Assembly: GCF_013608025.1 (NCBI RefSeq)
Contig: NZ_VDLV01000004.1
Span: forward strand, 1 to 64,000
DNA: 64,000 bases
From: Pseudomonas brassicacearum subsp. neoaurantiaca
GTDB taxonomy: Bacteria > Pseudomonadota > Gammaproteobacteria > Pseudomonadales > Pseudomonadaceae
Direction: 5' to 3'
The position numbers and the translations under genes are program-made. Every line of letters starts with the position of its first letter. The first letter of the stretch is position 1. Positions 26,820-36,104 of the stretch are shown piece by piece. A model generated the notes under the pieces. It saw nothing but the letters and a program-made list of their open reading frames with translations. It was not told where the DNA came from and did no database searches.

Positions 26820-27371
26820 ATGAAACGCCAAATCATCCTCAGCTTCGCTTTCTCGGTCCTGGCAGCCAACGTATTCGCCGCCTCCGCCCAACCCGTCATT
26901 GCCGAAGGTGGCTCCGACCGCCTGATCGAAAACCGCGTCGCTGAAGGCGGTGCCGACCGTCTGCTGGAACGCCGCGTTGCTGAAGGTGGCTCCGATCGCC
27001 TGATCGAAAGCCGCGTCGCTGAAGGCGGTGCCGATCGCCTGCTGGAACGCCGCGTCGCCGAAGGTGGCTCCGATCGCCTGCTGGAACGCCGCGTTGCCGA
27101 AGGTGGCTCCGATCGCCTGATCGAGAATCGCGTCGCTGAAGGCGGTGCCGATCGTCTGTTGGAACGCCGCGTCGCTGAAGGCGGCTCCGACCGCCTGATC
27201 GAAAACCGCGTCGCTGAAGGCGGTGCCGATCGTCTGCTGGAACGCCGCGTCGCCGAAGGTGGCTCCGATCGCCTGCTGGAACGCCGCGTCGCCGAAGGTG
27301 GCTCCGATCGCTTGCTGGAACGCCGCGTTGCCGAAGGTGGCTCCGATCGCCTGGCTCAGAACCGTGCATGA
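26820..27371 (+). CDS. Secreted protein of twelve 13-residue repeats
   Basis: A 183-aa protein with a signal peptide (residues 1-21, ending VFAAS) followed from about residue 27 by twelve copies of a 13-residue unit, V-A-E-G-G-(S/A)-D-R-L-(L/I)-E-(R/N/S)-R. S- and A-type units mostly alternate; the last one ends AQNRA. Similar pseudomonad proteins have been labelled 'phage infection protein', a name with no clear basis that I would not rely on. Regular Gly and charged residues with no Cys suggest a repetitive surface or periplasmic protein. Length probably varies between strains because of the 39-base DNA repeats. Confidence 0.8.
   Translation: MKRQIILSFAFSVLAANVFAASAQPVIAEGGSDRLIENRVAEGGADRLLERRVAEGGSDRLIESRVAEGGADRLLERRVAEGGSDRLLERRVAEGGSDRLIENRVAEGGADRLLERRVAEGGSDRLIENRVAEGGADRLLERRVAEGGSDRLLERRVAEGGSDRLLERRVAEGGSDRLAQNRA
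26896..27363 (+). repeat. Tandem array of 39-base units inside the repeat protein gene
   Basis: Twelve nearly identical 39-base units, each centred on GAAGGTGGCTCCGATCGCCT or the GCGGTGCC variant, run head to tail with no spacers. They differ mainly at codons for Ser/Ala and Ile/Leu. Because the unit length is a multiple of three, gain or loss of units would keep the frame. Confidence 0.9.
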
Positions 27372-27422
27372 GTTGCTTGATTGCGATGCCTGATCCAGCC
27401 TCGAATGACGTTCAACACAATC

Positions 27423-27531
27423 CGTGGCGAGGGAGCTTGCTCCCGCTTGAGCGCGAAGCGCTCACAAAAAAAGGGGCCGCTACGCCCGAAGCGTCGGACC
27501 GTCCCAGCGGGAGCAAGCTCCCTCGCCACGA
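27423..27531. repeat. Type B REP pair
   Basis: Facing copies of GTGGCGAGGGAGCTTGCTCC at 27423-27447 and 27508-27531, with the same middle segment (CGAAGCGTCGGACCG) as the element at 21788-21900. Confidence 0.8.
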
Positions 27532-27569
27532 GTTCATCGCTTGTCCTGAGCGAACAACATGACCCCGGC

Positions 27570-27599
27570 AAAAGCCCGGCCTTATCCGCCGGGCTTTTT
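27570..27599 (+). terminator. Bidirectional rho-independent terminator
   Basis: AAAAGCCCGGC (27570-27580) pairs with GCCGGGC (27588-27594) followed by TTTTT (27595-27599). The matching A-run on the left lets it serve both the repeat-protein gene (+) and the DUF1615 gene (-). Confidence 0.85.
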
Positions 27600-27613
27600 C
27601 ATGTCCAAGGATT

Positions 27614-28708
27614 TTAGCGCCCCGAAGCCCTAGCCATGCACCGCTGGTACCGTTCGTCCACGCGCTTGGCGAACCATGCAGTGGTCAGCTTGCGAGTGAT
27701 TTTAGGACTCTTGAGCACGATCCCCGGTAACACCGCCCTAGGCAATGGCTTGCCCTCGGCCTTTTCAGCCAGTTCGAACACACGCTTGTAGAGCTTGCTG
27801 TCCTCGAACGCCAGGCTGTCACCCAACTCCAACTGATCGCGGATGGTCGGGTTGCGCATCCCCAACGACTTGCCCAACGTGCGCACCGCCAGCTCCGTGC
27901 TACCGGGCATGATTGAGTCATGCAGGATCAAATCGCCGTCCAGGGCCAGGGAGATACCCGAAGCGCGGCTCACTGCATGCTGGAACGCGGCGTTGCGACT
28001 GGCGTACCAACCGGCGTTGAAATCGGCGAACCGGTACAGCGGCTCGGTGTAGCTCACCGGATACCCCAACAAATGGGCCACGCCGAAATACATGCCGCCA
28101 CGACGGCTGAACACTTCCCGCCGAATCGAGCCATCCACCGTGTAGGGATAATTCCGTGCATTGGCCTGGGCGAACGCGATGCTGACCTGCATCGGGCCAC
28201 CCGTGTGCACCGGATTGAAACCATCGAACAGGGTCTTGCCCAGCGGCACCATACTGATGAAATCGTCAAAAATCGCGCTGAGTTCCTTCTCGCTTCGCGC
28301 CGCACTGAGACGATCGCTGTAGCTTTTTCCATTCGGCGAGCGCACCTGGAGCGCGGCGCTGACCAGCAGTCCCGGGACATGGACCTTCGCCGCGCGTCGG
28401 TCGATTTCCTGCCGGGCAATCTTGCCCAGCCCCGGTACGGTGGGGTCGGCCTGGAAAGTCGATTCCTGTTCAGTCACCGCCAGTACCGAACAGATATTCT
28501 GGGTGGTCGGCGGGATCTGTTGAGCCGAAAAGGCGACGTAGATATCCGTGGCCCAGCCTTCTCGGTCAGCGGTCTTGGCCGGCAATAACCGAACGATTTG
28601 CGCCTTGACCTCGGCAGGCTGGCGCTCCGGCTCCTGGGCCTGGCGCGTGCCGCAACCGGCCAGGGCCAGCAAGGCGGCGAGACTGATCGTCAATCGAGTG
28701 AATTGCAT
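27614..28708 (-). CDS. DUF1615 family lipoprotein
   Basis: A 364-aa lipoprotein with signal peptide and lipobox LAALLALAGC (Cys at about residue 19). The rest matches the DUF1615 family, conserved in proteobacteria, with blocks ICSVLAVTEQESTFQADP, FNPVHTGGPMQVS and MYFGVAHLLGYP. The TEQES...GPMQVS pattern recalls lytic-transglycosylase-like folds, but this is inference. It is followed by the shared terminator at 27570-27599. Confidence 0.82.
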   Translation of the reverse strand: MQFTRLTISLAALLALAGCGTRQAQEPERQPAEVKAQIVRLLPAKTADREGWATDIYVAFSAQQIPPTTQNICSVLAVTEQESTFQADPTVPGLGKIARQEIDRRAAKVHVPGLLVSAALQVRSPNGKSYSDRLSAARSEKELSAIFDDFISMVPLGKTLFDGFNPVHTGGPMQVSIAFAQANARNYPYTVDGSIRREVFSRRGGMYFGVAHLLGYPVSYTEPLYRFADFNAGWYASRNAAFQHAVSRASGISLALDGDLILHDSIMPGSTELAVRTLGKSLGMRNPTIRDQLELGDSLAFEDSKLYKRVFELAEKAEGKPLPRAVLPGIVLKSPKITRKLTTAWFAKRVDERYQRCMARASGR

Positions 28709-28817
28709 GGTGCTCCATCAGATCCATTGTTCGGGAGCAACCATACGACCAAAAGCCCGTAGAAATCCAATAGGCAGCAAGCTTGCCCCCATAAGGTTAT
28801 GCCGCTGCCTATGCACC

Positions 28818-28954
28818 CGTGGCGAGGGAGCTTGCTCCCGCTGGACTCTGTAGGAGCTGGCGGAGCCTGCGATCTTTTGATCTTGATCTTTCGCTTGAAA
28901 TTCAAGTGACAGGGGAAAGATCGCAGCCGAGCGGGAGCAAGCTCCCTCGTCACG
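28818..28954. repeat. Type B REP pair with a nested type C repeat
   Basis: The outer arms (28818-28841 and 28931-28954) are the GTGGCGAGGGAGC palindrome. Inside them from 28849 lies TGTAGGAGCTGGCGGAGCC and GCGATCTTTTGATC, the third repeat family seen at 39034-39149 and 62909-63008. One repeat appears to have inserted in, or recombined with, the other. Confidence 0.75.
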
Positions 28955-28986
28955 GGTCCAGCATCTTTCTTAAGTGCAATGCTGGG

Positions 28987-29961
28987 TCAGATCCCACTCA
29001 ACGCCAGGTCCATGGCGAAGTAGGTGAAAATCAGGTCCGCCCCTGCCCGCTTGATCGCGCCAAGGCTTTCACGCACCACGCGGGCTTCGTCGATCGCACC
29101 CGCCTGGGCGGCAAATTTGATCATCGCGTACTCGCCGCTGACCTGATAGGCCGACAACGGCAGGTTCGACGCCTGGCGGATGTCGCGGATGATGTCGAGA
29201 TAGGCCCCGGCCGGCTTGACCATCAGCGCATCGGCGCCTTCCTGCTCGTCGAGCAAGGATTCGCGCAGTGCTTCGCGACGGTTCATCGGGTTCATCTGGT
29301 AGCTCTTGCGGTCGCCCTTCAAGGCACTGCCACCCGCCTCGCGGAACGGGCCATAAAGCGCCGAGGCAAACTTGGTCGAATACGCCATGATGGCCGTCTG
29401 GCTGAAGCCCGCCTCGTCCAAGGCCTTGCGAATGGCCTGGACCTGTCCGTCCATGGCCGCCGACGGCGCGATGACGTCGGCACCGGCACGCGCCGCCGCC
29501 ACGGCCTGCTTGCCCAGGTTGATCAGGGTCCGGTCATTGTCCACTTCATGGCCGTGCAGCACACCGCAGTGGCCATGATCGGTGTACTCGCAGAAGCAGG
29601 TGTCGGACATCACGACCATTTCCGGCACGGCGTCCTTGCAGATCCCGGCCATGCGCGACACTAGGCCACGCTCACTCCACGTGTCGCTGCCGTCGCTGTC
29701 CAGATGATGGGACACGCCAAAGGTCATCACCGACTTGATGCCGGCGCGGGCATAGCGCTCGATTTCACCAGCCAGTTTCGATTCAGGGATACGCATCACA
29801 CCCGGCATGCTCTTGATCGGCACGAAATCGTTGATTTCTTCTTCGACGAAAATCGGCAGCACCAGGTCGTTCAGGGTGAACTCGGTTTCCTGGAACAGGC
29901 TGCGCAAGCTTGCGTTGCGGCGCAGACGGCGTGGACGTGCTTCGGGGAACTGGCTGGACAT
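28987..29961 (-). CDS. hemB: Delta-aminolevulinic acid dehydratase (Zn-type HemB)
   Basis: A 324-aa porphobilinogen synthase that joins two 5-aminolevulinate molecules in haem and B12 synthesis. The Schiff-base Lys residues are in YSTKFAS (Lys197) and LMVKPAG (Lys249). Cys122, Cys124 and Cys132 in [14 protein letters not shown] form the zinc site typical of E. coli and human enzymes. P. aeruginosa HemB is magnesium-type with Asp residues in this place, so this is probably a second, zinc-dependent paralogue. ATG 29961 has AGGAGT upstream; the in-frame extension to 30003 lacks one. Confidence 0.93.
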   Translation of the reverse strand: MSSQFPEARPRRLRRNASLRSLFQETEFTLNDLVLPIFVEEEINDFVPIKSMPGVMRIPESKLAGEIERYARAGIKSVMTFGVSHHLDSDGSDTWSERGLVSRMAGICKDAVPEMVVMSDTCFCEYTDHGHCGVLHGHEVDNDRTLINLGKQAVAAARAGADVIAPSAAMDGQVQAIRKALDEAGFSQTAIMAYSTKFASALYGPFREAGGSALKGDRKSYQMNPMNRREALRESLLDEQEGADALMVKPAGAYLDIIRDIRQASNLPLSAYQVSGEYAMIKFAAQAGAIDEARVVRESLGAIKRAGADLIFTYFAMDLALSGI

Positions 29962-30077
29962 GGGACTCCTGGGGCAAAAATGGGGCTCGATCACAGGGAG
30001 CAAAGCTTATGCCCTGGCCGGCCAGGGCACAAACATCGGCGGGAAAACAGAGTGTTACCGGCAGGGCAATAATCCGC

Positions 30078-30929
30078 TCAGAGCGTCAACGTGCCATTGA
30101 TGCAGGTCACCACGGCGCCACCAATCCAGACTTCTTCGCCGATCTGCTCGACATGAATCCGCCCGGCCCGCCCCATGGTCACGCCCTGGCTGACCACGTA
30201 GGCGCTGGGCGCCAAGCCCTTGCCCAGCATCCACTGGGCGAGCCCGGCATTCAGGCTACCGGTGGCGGGATCCTCCGGCATGCCATCGCCGGCGATGAAC
30301 CCACGCACTTCGAATTGCGCGGCATCGCCATCGACGACCGGATCCCACGGCGCAACGACCCCCACGGCCAAGTCTCGCAATTGGGGATAATCCGGCTTGA
30401 GCGTCAAGACCTGCTGGCGATCCTTGAGCAGCAAGGCCAACCAACCGGCGCCGTTGTCGACCCACTGCGCGTCGACTATCGCCTCAGCTGGAAGGCCCAA
30501 TCCCTTGCGCACTCGCTCCAGCACGTCGACTTCCAGCGGGCCGGACTTGAGCAAGGGCGGCGCCAGAAAGGCCAGGCCAAAGTCGCTGCGGCGAATCCTG
30601 ACGAGCCCGACACCGCATTCCTGCACGACTTCCTGCCCTTTCGGCACACCCCCGGCTTCCAGCCATGCGTGGCAACTGCCCAGGGTCGGGTGTCCGGCAA
30701 ACGGCAATTCGGTCGATGTGGTGAAGATGCGCACCCGGTAATCGGCATCCGGGTGCTGCGGCGCCAGCACGAACGTGGTCTCGCTGAGGTTGGTCCAGTT
30801 GGCGAAAGACGCCATGCGCTCTTCGTTGAACCCATCGGCTCCCAGCACCACCGCCAGCGGATTGCCCTTGAGCGACGCTTCGCTGAACACGTCCAGCTGC
30901 TTGAAATCGAATCGACGCGTCGTCGTCAT
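30078..30929 (-). CDS. PhzF family isomerase/epimerase
   Basis: A 283-aa PhzF-like protein with the family hallmarks FKQLDVFSEASLKGNPLAVV, LSETTFVLAP (catalytic Glu) and the ELPFAGHPTLGS loop. True phenazine PhzF sits in a phz operon; none is here, so this is a general family member with unknown substrate. Its ATG overlaps the stop of the upstream GST gene (ATGA), so both are one transcription unit. Confidence 0.88.
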   Translation of the reverse strand: MTTTRRFDFKQLDVFSEASLKGNPLAVVLGADGFNEERMASFANWTNLSETTFVLAPQHPDADYRVRIFTTSTELPFAGHPTLGSCHAWLEAGGVPKGQEVVQECGVGLVRIRRSDFGLAFLAPPLLKSGPLEVDVLERVRKGLGLPAEAIVDAQWVDNGAGWLALLLKDRQQVLTLKPDYPQLRDLAVGVVAPWDPVVDGDAAQFEVRGFIAGDGMPEDPATGSLNAGLAQWMLGKGLAPSAYVVSQGVTMGRAGRIHVEQIGEEVWIGGAVVTCINGTLTL

Positions 30930-31624
30930 TCTGGAATTTTCAGGCCGCGAGCCACCGCCGGTCGCGCCAGGAAACGCTCCAGCACCCGCGTCACGTTGGG
31001 GAAGTTCTGGATGCCCACCAGATCACCCGCCTCGTAGAACCCGATCAAATTGCGCACCCACGGGAACGTGGCGATATCGGCGATGGTGTAGCGCTCGCCC
31101 ATGATCCAGTCCCGCCCCTGGAGTCGGCCATCGAGGACCTTGAGCAGGCGTTTGCTTTCTTCGACATAACGGTCGCGCGGACGCTTGTCTTCGTAATCCT
31201 TGCCGGCGAATTTGTTGAAGAACCCCAACTGCCCGAACATCGGCCCGATCCCGCCCATCTGGAACATCAGCCACTGGATCGTTTCGTAGCGCGCCGCCGA
31301 CTCCTGGGCCAGCAATTGACCGCTCTTGTCCGCCAGGTAAATCAGGATCGCCCCCGACTCGAACAACGCCAGTGGCTGGTCCCCTGGCCCATGGGGGTCG
31401 AGAATTGCCGGGATCTTGTTGTTGGGGTTCAGGGACAGGAACTCGGGCGACAACTGATCGTTGCTGCCGAAATCGACTTTATGCGGCTCGTAGGGCAGGC
31501 CGGTCTCTTCGAGCATGATCGACACTTTTACCCCGTTTGGGGTTGGCAAGGAGTAGAGCTGGATCCACTCGGGGTATTGGGCGGGCCATTTTTGGGTGAT
31601 GGGGAATGGAGTCAGGTTGGGCAT
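30926..31624 (-). CDS. YghU/YfcG-like glutathione S-transferase
   Basis: A 232-aa GST of the nu class: N-terminal LYSLPTPNGVKVSIMLEETGLPYE with the Thr-Pro-Asn that binds glutathione disulfide, then NPNNKIPAILDPHG and LFESGAILIYLADK. Enzymes of this class act as disulfide-bond reductases. The start at 31624 was chosen from domain alignment; the frame is open to 31735 without support. It is translationally coupled to the PhzF-like gene downstream. Confidence 0.88.
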   Translation of the reverse strand: MPNLTPFPITQKWPAQYPEWIQLYSLPTPNGVKVSIMLEETGLPYEPHKVDFGSNDQLSPEFLSLNPNNKIPAILDPHGPGDQPLALFESGAILIYLADKSGQLLAQESAARYETIQWLMFQMGGIGPMFGQLGFFNKFAGKDYEDKRPRDRYVEESKRLLKVLDGRLQGRDWIMGERYTIADIATFPWVRNLIGFYEAGDLVGIQNFPNVTRVLERFLARPAVARGLKIPE

Positions 31625-31918
31625 GAAATGGATTCCAAGTGTCAGCCAGAAAGCTGAAGCATAAATCAGCCGATCGGCTTTGGGCCGTCGCTCGTTCTTA
31701 ATTCCGCAACATCCTGTCGCTAACATTCGCTTCATCCCGTGGCGGAATGCCGTTTACAACACAGCGCACCGGCCAGGATCGAACCAACGGGCGGAAACGG
31801 ACTCAGAGAACTGCCCCGAGGAATCGAAGCGGCGTAACGACAAGGAAAACACCCGAGCCCAAAGGCCTCGCGGTGCCGGGGTTTGTCAGCCTGAATCGAA
31901 ACCAAAGATGGCCATCCA

Positions 31919-32593
31919 ATGATTAATCCACGCAAACTCACCCAATACCTGAAGCACCGTTCGTGGCTGATGCTGCCGACGCTGCTGGTGGTCTCTGGAC
32001 TGGTGTTGTCGCTGGAGTCCAGCGTGAGCCGCGCCCAGCCCGTCGATGGCGTACAGACCCTGGTGTTCCTGCGCCACGCCGAAAAACCCGCCGGAGGCCT
32101 TGGCCAGCTCAATTGCCAAGGGCTGAATCGCGCCATCGACCTGGCGACCTTGCTGCCAGAAAAATTCGGCAAGGCCGACTATGTATTCGCCGCCAACCCG
32201 ACCCGCAATGTCGAAGAGGGTGAGCTGGACAATTCCTACAGCTACATCCGCCCATTGATGACTATCAGCCCCAGCGCCATCAAGTTGGGCTTGCCGGTGA
32301 ACATCGAATATTCGGCCAACGACACCAGCGACCTGGCCAACGAACTGCTGCACGACAAATACCACAACGCCACCATCTACACCGCCTGGTCCCACGGCTA
32401 CTTGCCGGAACTGATCAACAAGGTTGCGGGCGAAGCGGTGGGCAAGCGGCTCAAGATCACCGATGACTGGGCGTCGAGCGATTTCGATTCGCTGTACGTG
32501 CTGACACTGACCTGGCACAACGGCAAGGCCAGCCTGACCAGCCAGAGCTACAAGCAGGGGTTGGATAATGGGCGGGAAACGTGTCCGACGTAA
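31919..32593 (+). CDS. Histidine phosphatase superfamily protein, membrane-anchored
   Basis: A 224-aa protein with an N-terminal membrane helix or uncleaved signal (LMLPTLLVVSGLVLSL) and a histidine phosphatase domain: the R-H motif VFLRHAEKPAGG and the second catalytic His in TAWSHGYLPEL. It probably acts on phosphorylated compounds in the periplasm. It stands alone, about 295 bases from the divergent GST gene. Confidence 0.82.
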   Translation: MINPRKLTQYLKHRSWLMLPTLLVVSGLVLSLESSVSRAQPVDGVQTLVFLRHAEKPAGGLGQLNCQGLNRAIDLATLLPEKFGKADYVFAANPTRNVEEGELDNSYSYIRPLMTISPSAIKLGLPVNIEYSANDTSDLANELLHDKYHNATIYTAWSHGYLPELINKVAGEAVGKRLKITDDWASSDFDSLYVLTLTWHNGKASLTSQSYKQGLDNGRETCPT

Positions 32594-32609
32594 GGTGCCA
32601 ACAAAACAC

Positions 32610-32699
32610 CCTGTGGGAGCGAGCTTGCTCGCGATGGCGGCGGCCAATTCAACAGATGCGCAACTGATCGGCCGCTATCGCGAGCAAGCTCGCTCCCAC
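32610..32699. repeat. REPIN (type A)
   Basis: Facing copies of GTGGGAGCGAGCTTGCTCGC at 32610-32633 and 32676-32699, between the converging phosphatase and mnmH genes. Confidence 0.85.
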
Positions 32700-32713
32700 A
32701 TAAGGCCCAACTA

Positions 32714-33817
32714 TCATTTCCGCCGGGCAGCGCGCTCACTCAGATATTCCAACACCGCCACCCGCTCCCCGGCGAACTCGATCCGCCCGCCCTTCTTTTC
32801 CCGCTGGAATACATACATCGGATCGTAGTATTCGCGCAGCAGGCCTTCGATCCAGCCGCGATGCAAATCGACGGCACCCGAATTGGCCTGCTCGACCAGG
32901 GCCGCTTCCATGATGTCCATCAATCGCCGATGACGGTCGCCACCCAGGCGCCTGTGGATGTTGTCGAGGCTCGACAGCAGTCGCTCGGAAAACAAAGCGA
33001 AACCTTCGTCGCCATGCACGTCGATGAACTCGGCGCACAGGTTGATCACGTAGTCCTGCAGGATTCGCTCGACCCGCCGCTCCAGGCTGTCTTCCAGCCA
33101 GACCATCGGCACCTGTTGCATGCGTTGGTACAACGGCAGCGGGACGGCGCAACTGCCCACCATCCGACTCTCATCTTCCAAAACGAACTGCTCGATGCCG
33201 ACAGTGCGCTTTTTCAGCACATCCACCGCCAGCAAGTTCTCGAAATCGATGTTGGACGGCTGCCCGGTGGCACGCTTGCCAAAGCTCGAACCGCGATGAT
33301 TGGCGCAACCCTCCAGGTCAAGCGCATTGGGCAGTTGCGCCAACACCTCGGTCTTGCCCGTGCCGGTCATGCCGCCCAGCAGAACCAGGTCGCACTGGGC
33401 AGCGGCCTGCTCGACAGTGTCGAGCAGGAAGGTCCGCATGGCCTTGTAGCCACCGCCGACACGGGGGTAGTCGATACCGGCCTCGTCCTTGAGCCACTGC
33501 TGGACAATCTGCGAGCGCAAGCCACCACGAAAGCAATACAGCACCCCGTCGGGATGGGACCGGGCGAAATCGGCCCAGGCCTGGATGCGTTGGGCCTTGG
33601 TTTCGCCGGAAACCAACTGATGCCCCAAGACAATGGCGGCCTGCTGTCCCTGCTGCTTGTAGCAAGTGCCGACGCGTTGTCGCTCGATATCGGTCATCAG
33701 CGGCAGGTTGACCACGCCGGGGAACGCGCCCTTGATGAACTCAACGGGCGCACGGGTATCCATCATCGGACGATCATTGAGGAAGATATCGCGGTAATCG
33801 GTGATGTCGTTGGGCAT
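32714..33817 (-). CDS. mnmH: tRNA 2-selenouridine synthase
   Basis: A 367-aa protein (also called SelU/YbbB) that exchanges the 2-thio group of mnm5s2U34 in tRNA for selenium. An N-terminal rhodanese domain carries the catalytic Cys in [10 protein letters not shown] (near residue 97); a P-loop, [11 protein letters not shown], follows. The ATG at 33817 overlaps the selD stop (TGATG), so the selenophosphate donor and the enzyme that uses it are coupled. Confidence 0.93.
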   Translation of the reverse strand: MPNDITDYRDIFLNDRPMMDTRAPVEFIKGAFPGVVNLPLMTDIERQRVGTCYKQQGQQAAIVLGHQLVSGETKAQRIQAWADFARSHPDGVLYCFRGGLRSQIVQQWLKDEAGIDYPRVGGGYKAMRTFLLDTVEQAAAQCDLVLLGGMTGTGKTEVLAQLPNALDLEGCANHRGSSFGKRATGQPSNIDFENLLAVDVLKKRTVGIEQFVLEDESRMVGSCAVPLPLYQRMQQVPMVWLEDSLERRVERILQDYVINLCAEFIDVHGDEGFALFSERLLSSLDNIHRRLGGDRHRRLMDIMEAALVEQANSGAVDLHRGWIEGLLREYYDPMYVFQREKKGGRIEFAGERVAVLEYLSERAARRK

Positions 33818-34851
33818 CAAGACACCTCGACCGCGTGGGTCTGTCGCTCGACCAACTCGCCAATCGGCTCCAGCGCAAGGCCCAGCTCGACAGCGACCTG
33901 CAGGAATTCGCTTTCCCCTTCTGGCGTGACGGCAATCAGCAAGCCGCCGCTGGTCTGCGGGTCGCACAGCACGCGCTTGTGCAACTCCTGGACACGGCCG
34001 ACCTTGCTCGCGTAACTGTCATAGTTGCGCAACGTGCCGCCCGGCACGCAACCCAGGTCCAGGTAGTACTCGACGCCCGGCAAGCGCGGCACCGCGTCAT
34101 AACGGATGCGCGCGGTGAGCTGGCTGCCATCGGCCATCTCCACCAAGTGCCCGAGCAAGCCGAAGCCAGTGACATCGGTCATCGCGGCCACGCCGTCGAG
34201 CTTGCCGAAACGGCTGCCGGGCTTGTTGAGCGTGCACATCCAATCGCGGGCCAGGCCCACGTCGGCGGCGCGCAGCTTGCCTTTCTTTTCCGCCGTGGTG
34301 AGGATGCCGATGCCCAGGGGTTTGGTCAGGTAAAGACGGCAACCGGCCACAGCGGTGTCGTTGCGTTTCATGTGGCGTTTTTGCACGAGGCCCGTGACAG
34401 CCAGGCCGAAAATCGGCTCTGGCGCGTCGATCGAATGCCCGCCCGCCAAGGGAATGCCCGCCTCATCGCACACCGAGCGGCCACCGCGAATGACCTCCCG
34501 GGCGATTTCCGGGGCCAGGACATTGACCGGCCAGCCGAGGATCGCGATCGCCATCAGCGGATCGCCGCCCATGGCGTAGATATCACTGATGGCGTTGGTG
34601 GCGGCGATACGGCCGAAGTCGAACGGATCGTCGACGATCGGCATGAAGAAATCGGTGGTCGAGACCACCCCGCGCTCCTCGTCGATGGCGTAGACCGCCG
34701 CATCATCCCGGGAGGCGTTGCCCACCCACAGCTTGGGGTCAAGGTTCTGCGCGCCGCTGCCGGCCAGAATCACTTCCAGCACCTGGGGCGAAATCTTGCA
34801 GCCGCAACCGGCACCGTGGCTGTACTGGGTCAGGCGAATCGGCTCGCTCAT
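33817..34851 (-). CDS. selD: Selenide, water dikinase (selenophosphate synthetase)
   Basis: A 344-aa SelD that makes selenophosphate from selenide and ATP. The N-terminus [20 protein letters not shown] holds the catalytic Cys (Cys16 here) and Lys; [19 protein letters not shown] and GGHSID follow. ATG 34851 was chosen because GAGAGG lies eight bases upstream; ATG 34857 would be too close. No selA or selB is visible here, so in this window selenium goes to tRNA modification. Confidence 0.94.
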   Translation of the reverse strand: MSEPIRLTQYSHGAGCGCKISPQVLEVILAGSGAQNLDPKLWVGNASRDDAAVYAIDEERGVVSTTDFFMPIVDDPFDFGRIAATNAISDIYAMGGDPLMAIAILGWPVNVLAPEIAREVIRGGRSVCDEAGIPLAGGHSIDAPEPIFGLAVTGLVQKRHMKRNDTAVAGCRLYLTKPLGIGILTTAEKKGKLRAADVGLARDWMCTLNKPGSRFGKLDGVAAMTDVTGFGLLGHLVEMADGSQLTARIRYDAVPRLPGVEYYLDLGCVPGGTLRNYDSYASKVGRVQELHKRVLCDPQTSGGLLIAVTPEGESEFLQVAVELGLALEPIGELVERQTHAVEVS

Positions 34852-34992
34852 GGGCATACCTCTCGTAAGTCAAGGTGGGCGATTCTACCAGCATCGCCAG
34901 CACCGCGATCCAGGCCGCTCATCCAACGGAATTTTCCGATTGTGCAAGACTCACTTGAACAATAGCCGAGCGCGCGCCCAGGGAGATTGCCA

Positions 34993-35271
34993 ATGGACCC
35001 AAACCCAGCCACAAACAGTCATCTTGATTACGGTCTCGACACGCTGTTCGGTCGCGAGACCAAAAGCGTCGAGTGCCAATTCGATGTAAAACGTCTCGAT
35101 GATGGCGAGCCGCCGTGGTTTGCCCTGCATGTACGCCCGCCGCTGCCCGAAGACCTGGCGAAAGCCCAGATCGTCGTGTTCAGCGCCGAAGGCCGGCGCA
35201 TCAGCGGCATCGTCCGGCGTACCGAGCGCCTGGCCGACGACAGCCTGCAATTGGACGTCGAACCGGACTGA
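34993..35271 (+). CDS. Conserved hypothetical protein (92 aa)
   Basis: A small soluble, mildly acidic protein with the segments ECQFDVKRLDDGEPPWFALHVRP and QIVVFSAEGRRISGIVRRTERL that suggest a compact beta-rich fold. AGGGAG (34980-34985) lies seven bases before the ATG, which supports translation. I do not recognise the family. It is divergent from selD. Confidence 0.6.
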   Translation: MDPNPATNSHLDYGLDTLFGRETKSVECQFDVKRLDDGEPPWFALHVRPPLPEDLAKAQIVVFSAEGRRISGIVRRTERLADDSLQLDVEPD

Positions 35272-35393
35272 GCCGCCCCTGTCATATCGAATCGCAAGCG
35301 CGTTCGCGCCCGTATCCGGTCAGCACAGTGGAGTCAGGGACGACGACCGTGGGATGATCGGTCTTCAAGCACGACCACCCGTGGAGCAATTGA

Positions 35394-35981
35394 ATGTCAT
35401 CGCTGAGTCAAAACGCTGCCGCCCTGCTGCTGACGGCTGTCGCCAGCCTCGTCGCATTGCCTGTCCTGGCTGCCCAGCCCAAAGCCGTGGCGCAAACGCC
35501 GGCCCAGAAGATCACGATGCTGGGCGGCAAATTCATCTTCACCCTGCCCAAGGGCTTCACGGCGACGCCCTTGTCCGCAGGGGATGTGGCGCAGGGGACC
35601 GCCGGGGCGTCCGGCACGATGTACAGCAATGCCACCACCCGAACCGTGGTCATCGCAGCGGAGAACACCCTGGTCGGCGGCGCGAACGTAAAAGATAACG
35701 ACGCAGCCTTTCTCGATTCCACCTTCGCCGATTTCGCCGTACAGAAAACCAAGGCCCTGCCCGATGCCAAGATCCTCGGCGAACAGAGCCTGACTCAGAA
35801 AACCACCGGCCTGGGCCTGCGTCAGCTCGATACCAAGGCCACGCAGGGAGGCGGGCCGACGTTGGATACCACGCTGATCGGTGCATCCGGCACGCGCATG
35901 GCCGTGGTGCAGATCATTTCCAGGGCCAGCGACCAGGCCGGTCATGAAGCGCTGGTGAAGCAGATCGCCAGCGGGAAGTGA
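35394..35981 (+). CDS. Secreted hypothetical protein
   Basis: A 195-aa protein with a clear signal peptide (LLLTAVASLVALPVLAA, cut after about residue 27). The mature part has GGKFIFTLPKGFTATPL and several Thr/Gly-rich beta-strand-like segments. No catalytic motif is visible. Its ATG is preceded by GGAGCA. It is a single gene between a small ORF and a REPIN. Confidence 0.65.
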   Translation: MSSLSQNAAALLLTAVASLVALPVLAAQPKAVAQTPAQKITMLGGKFIFTLPKGFTATPLSAGDVAQGTAGASGTMYSNATTRTVVIAAENTLVGGANVKDNDAAFLDSTFADFAVQKTKALPDAKILGEQSLTQKTTGLGLRQLDTKATQGGGPTLDTTLIGASGTRMAVVQIISRASDQAGHEALVKQIASGK

Positions 35982-35998
35982 TGATTTGCCGCGGTGTT

Positions 35999-36088
35999 GT
36001 GGGAGCGAGCCTGCTCGCGAAGAGGCCACCCATCCCAACATCTTCATGGACTGTAGTGCCGCCTTCGCGAGCAGGCTCGCTCCCACAA
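35999..36088. repeat. REPIN (type A, GCCTGC variant)
   Basis: Facing palindromes at 35999-36020 and 36065-36088. The core reads GCGAGCCTGCTCGCGA, one base different from the usual GCTTGC core, on both arms, so the pair has changed together. Confidence 0.8.
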
Positions 36089-36104
36089 GGGGCCGGTGTG
36101 CATA

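Noticed and set aside
26896..27363. Possible CRISPR array
   Set aside because: The 39-base units have no unique spacers and lie inside a continuous, signal-peptide-led coding frame; no cas genes are near.
26896..27369. Open frame antisense to the 39-base repeats
   Set aside because: It comes only from the repeat periodicity being a multiple of three; no start context or signal peptide.
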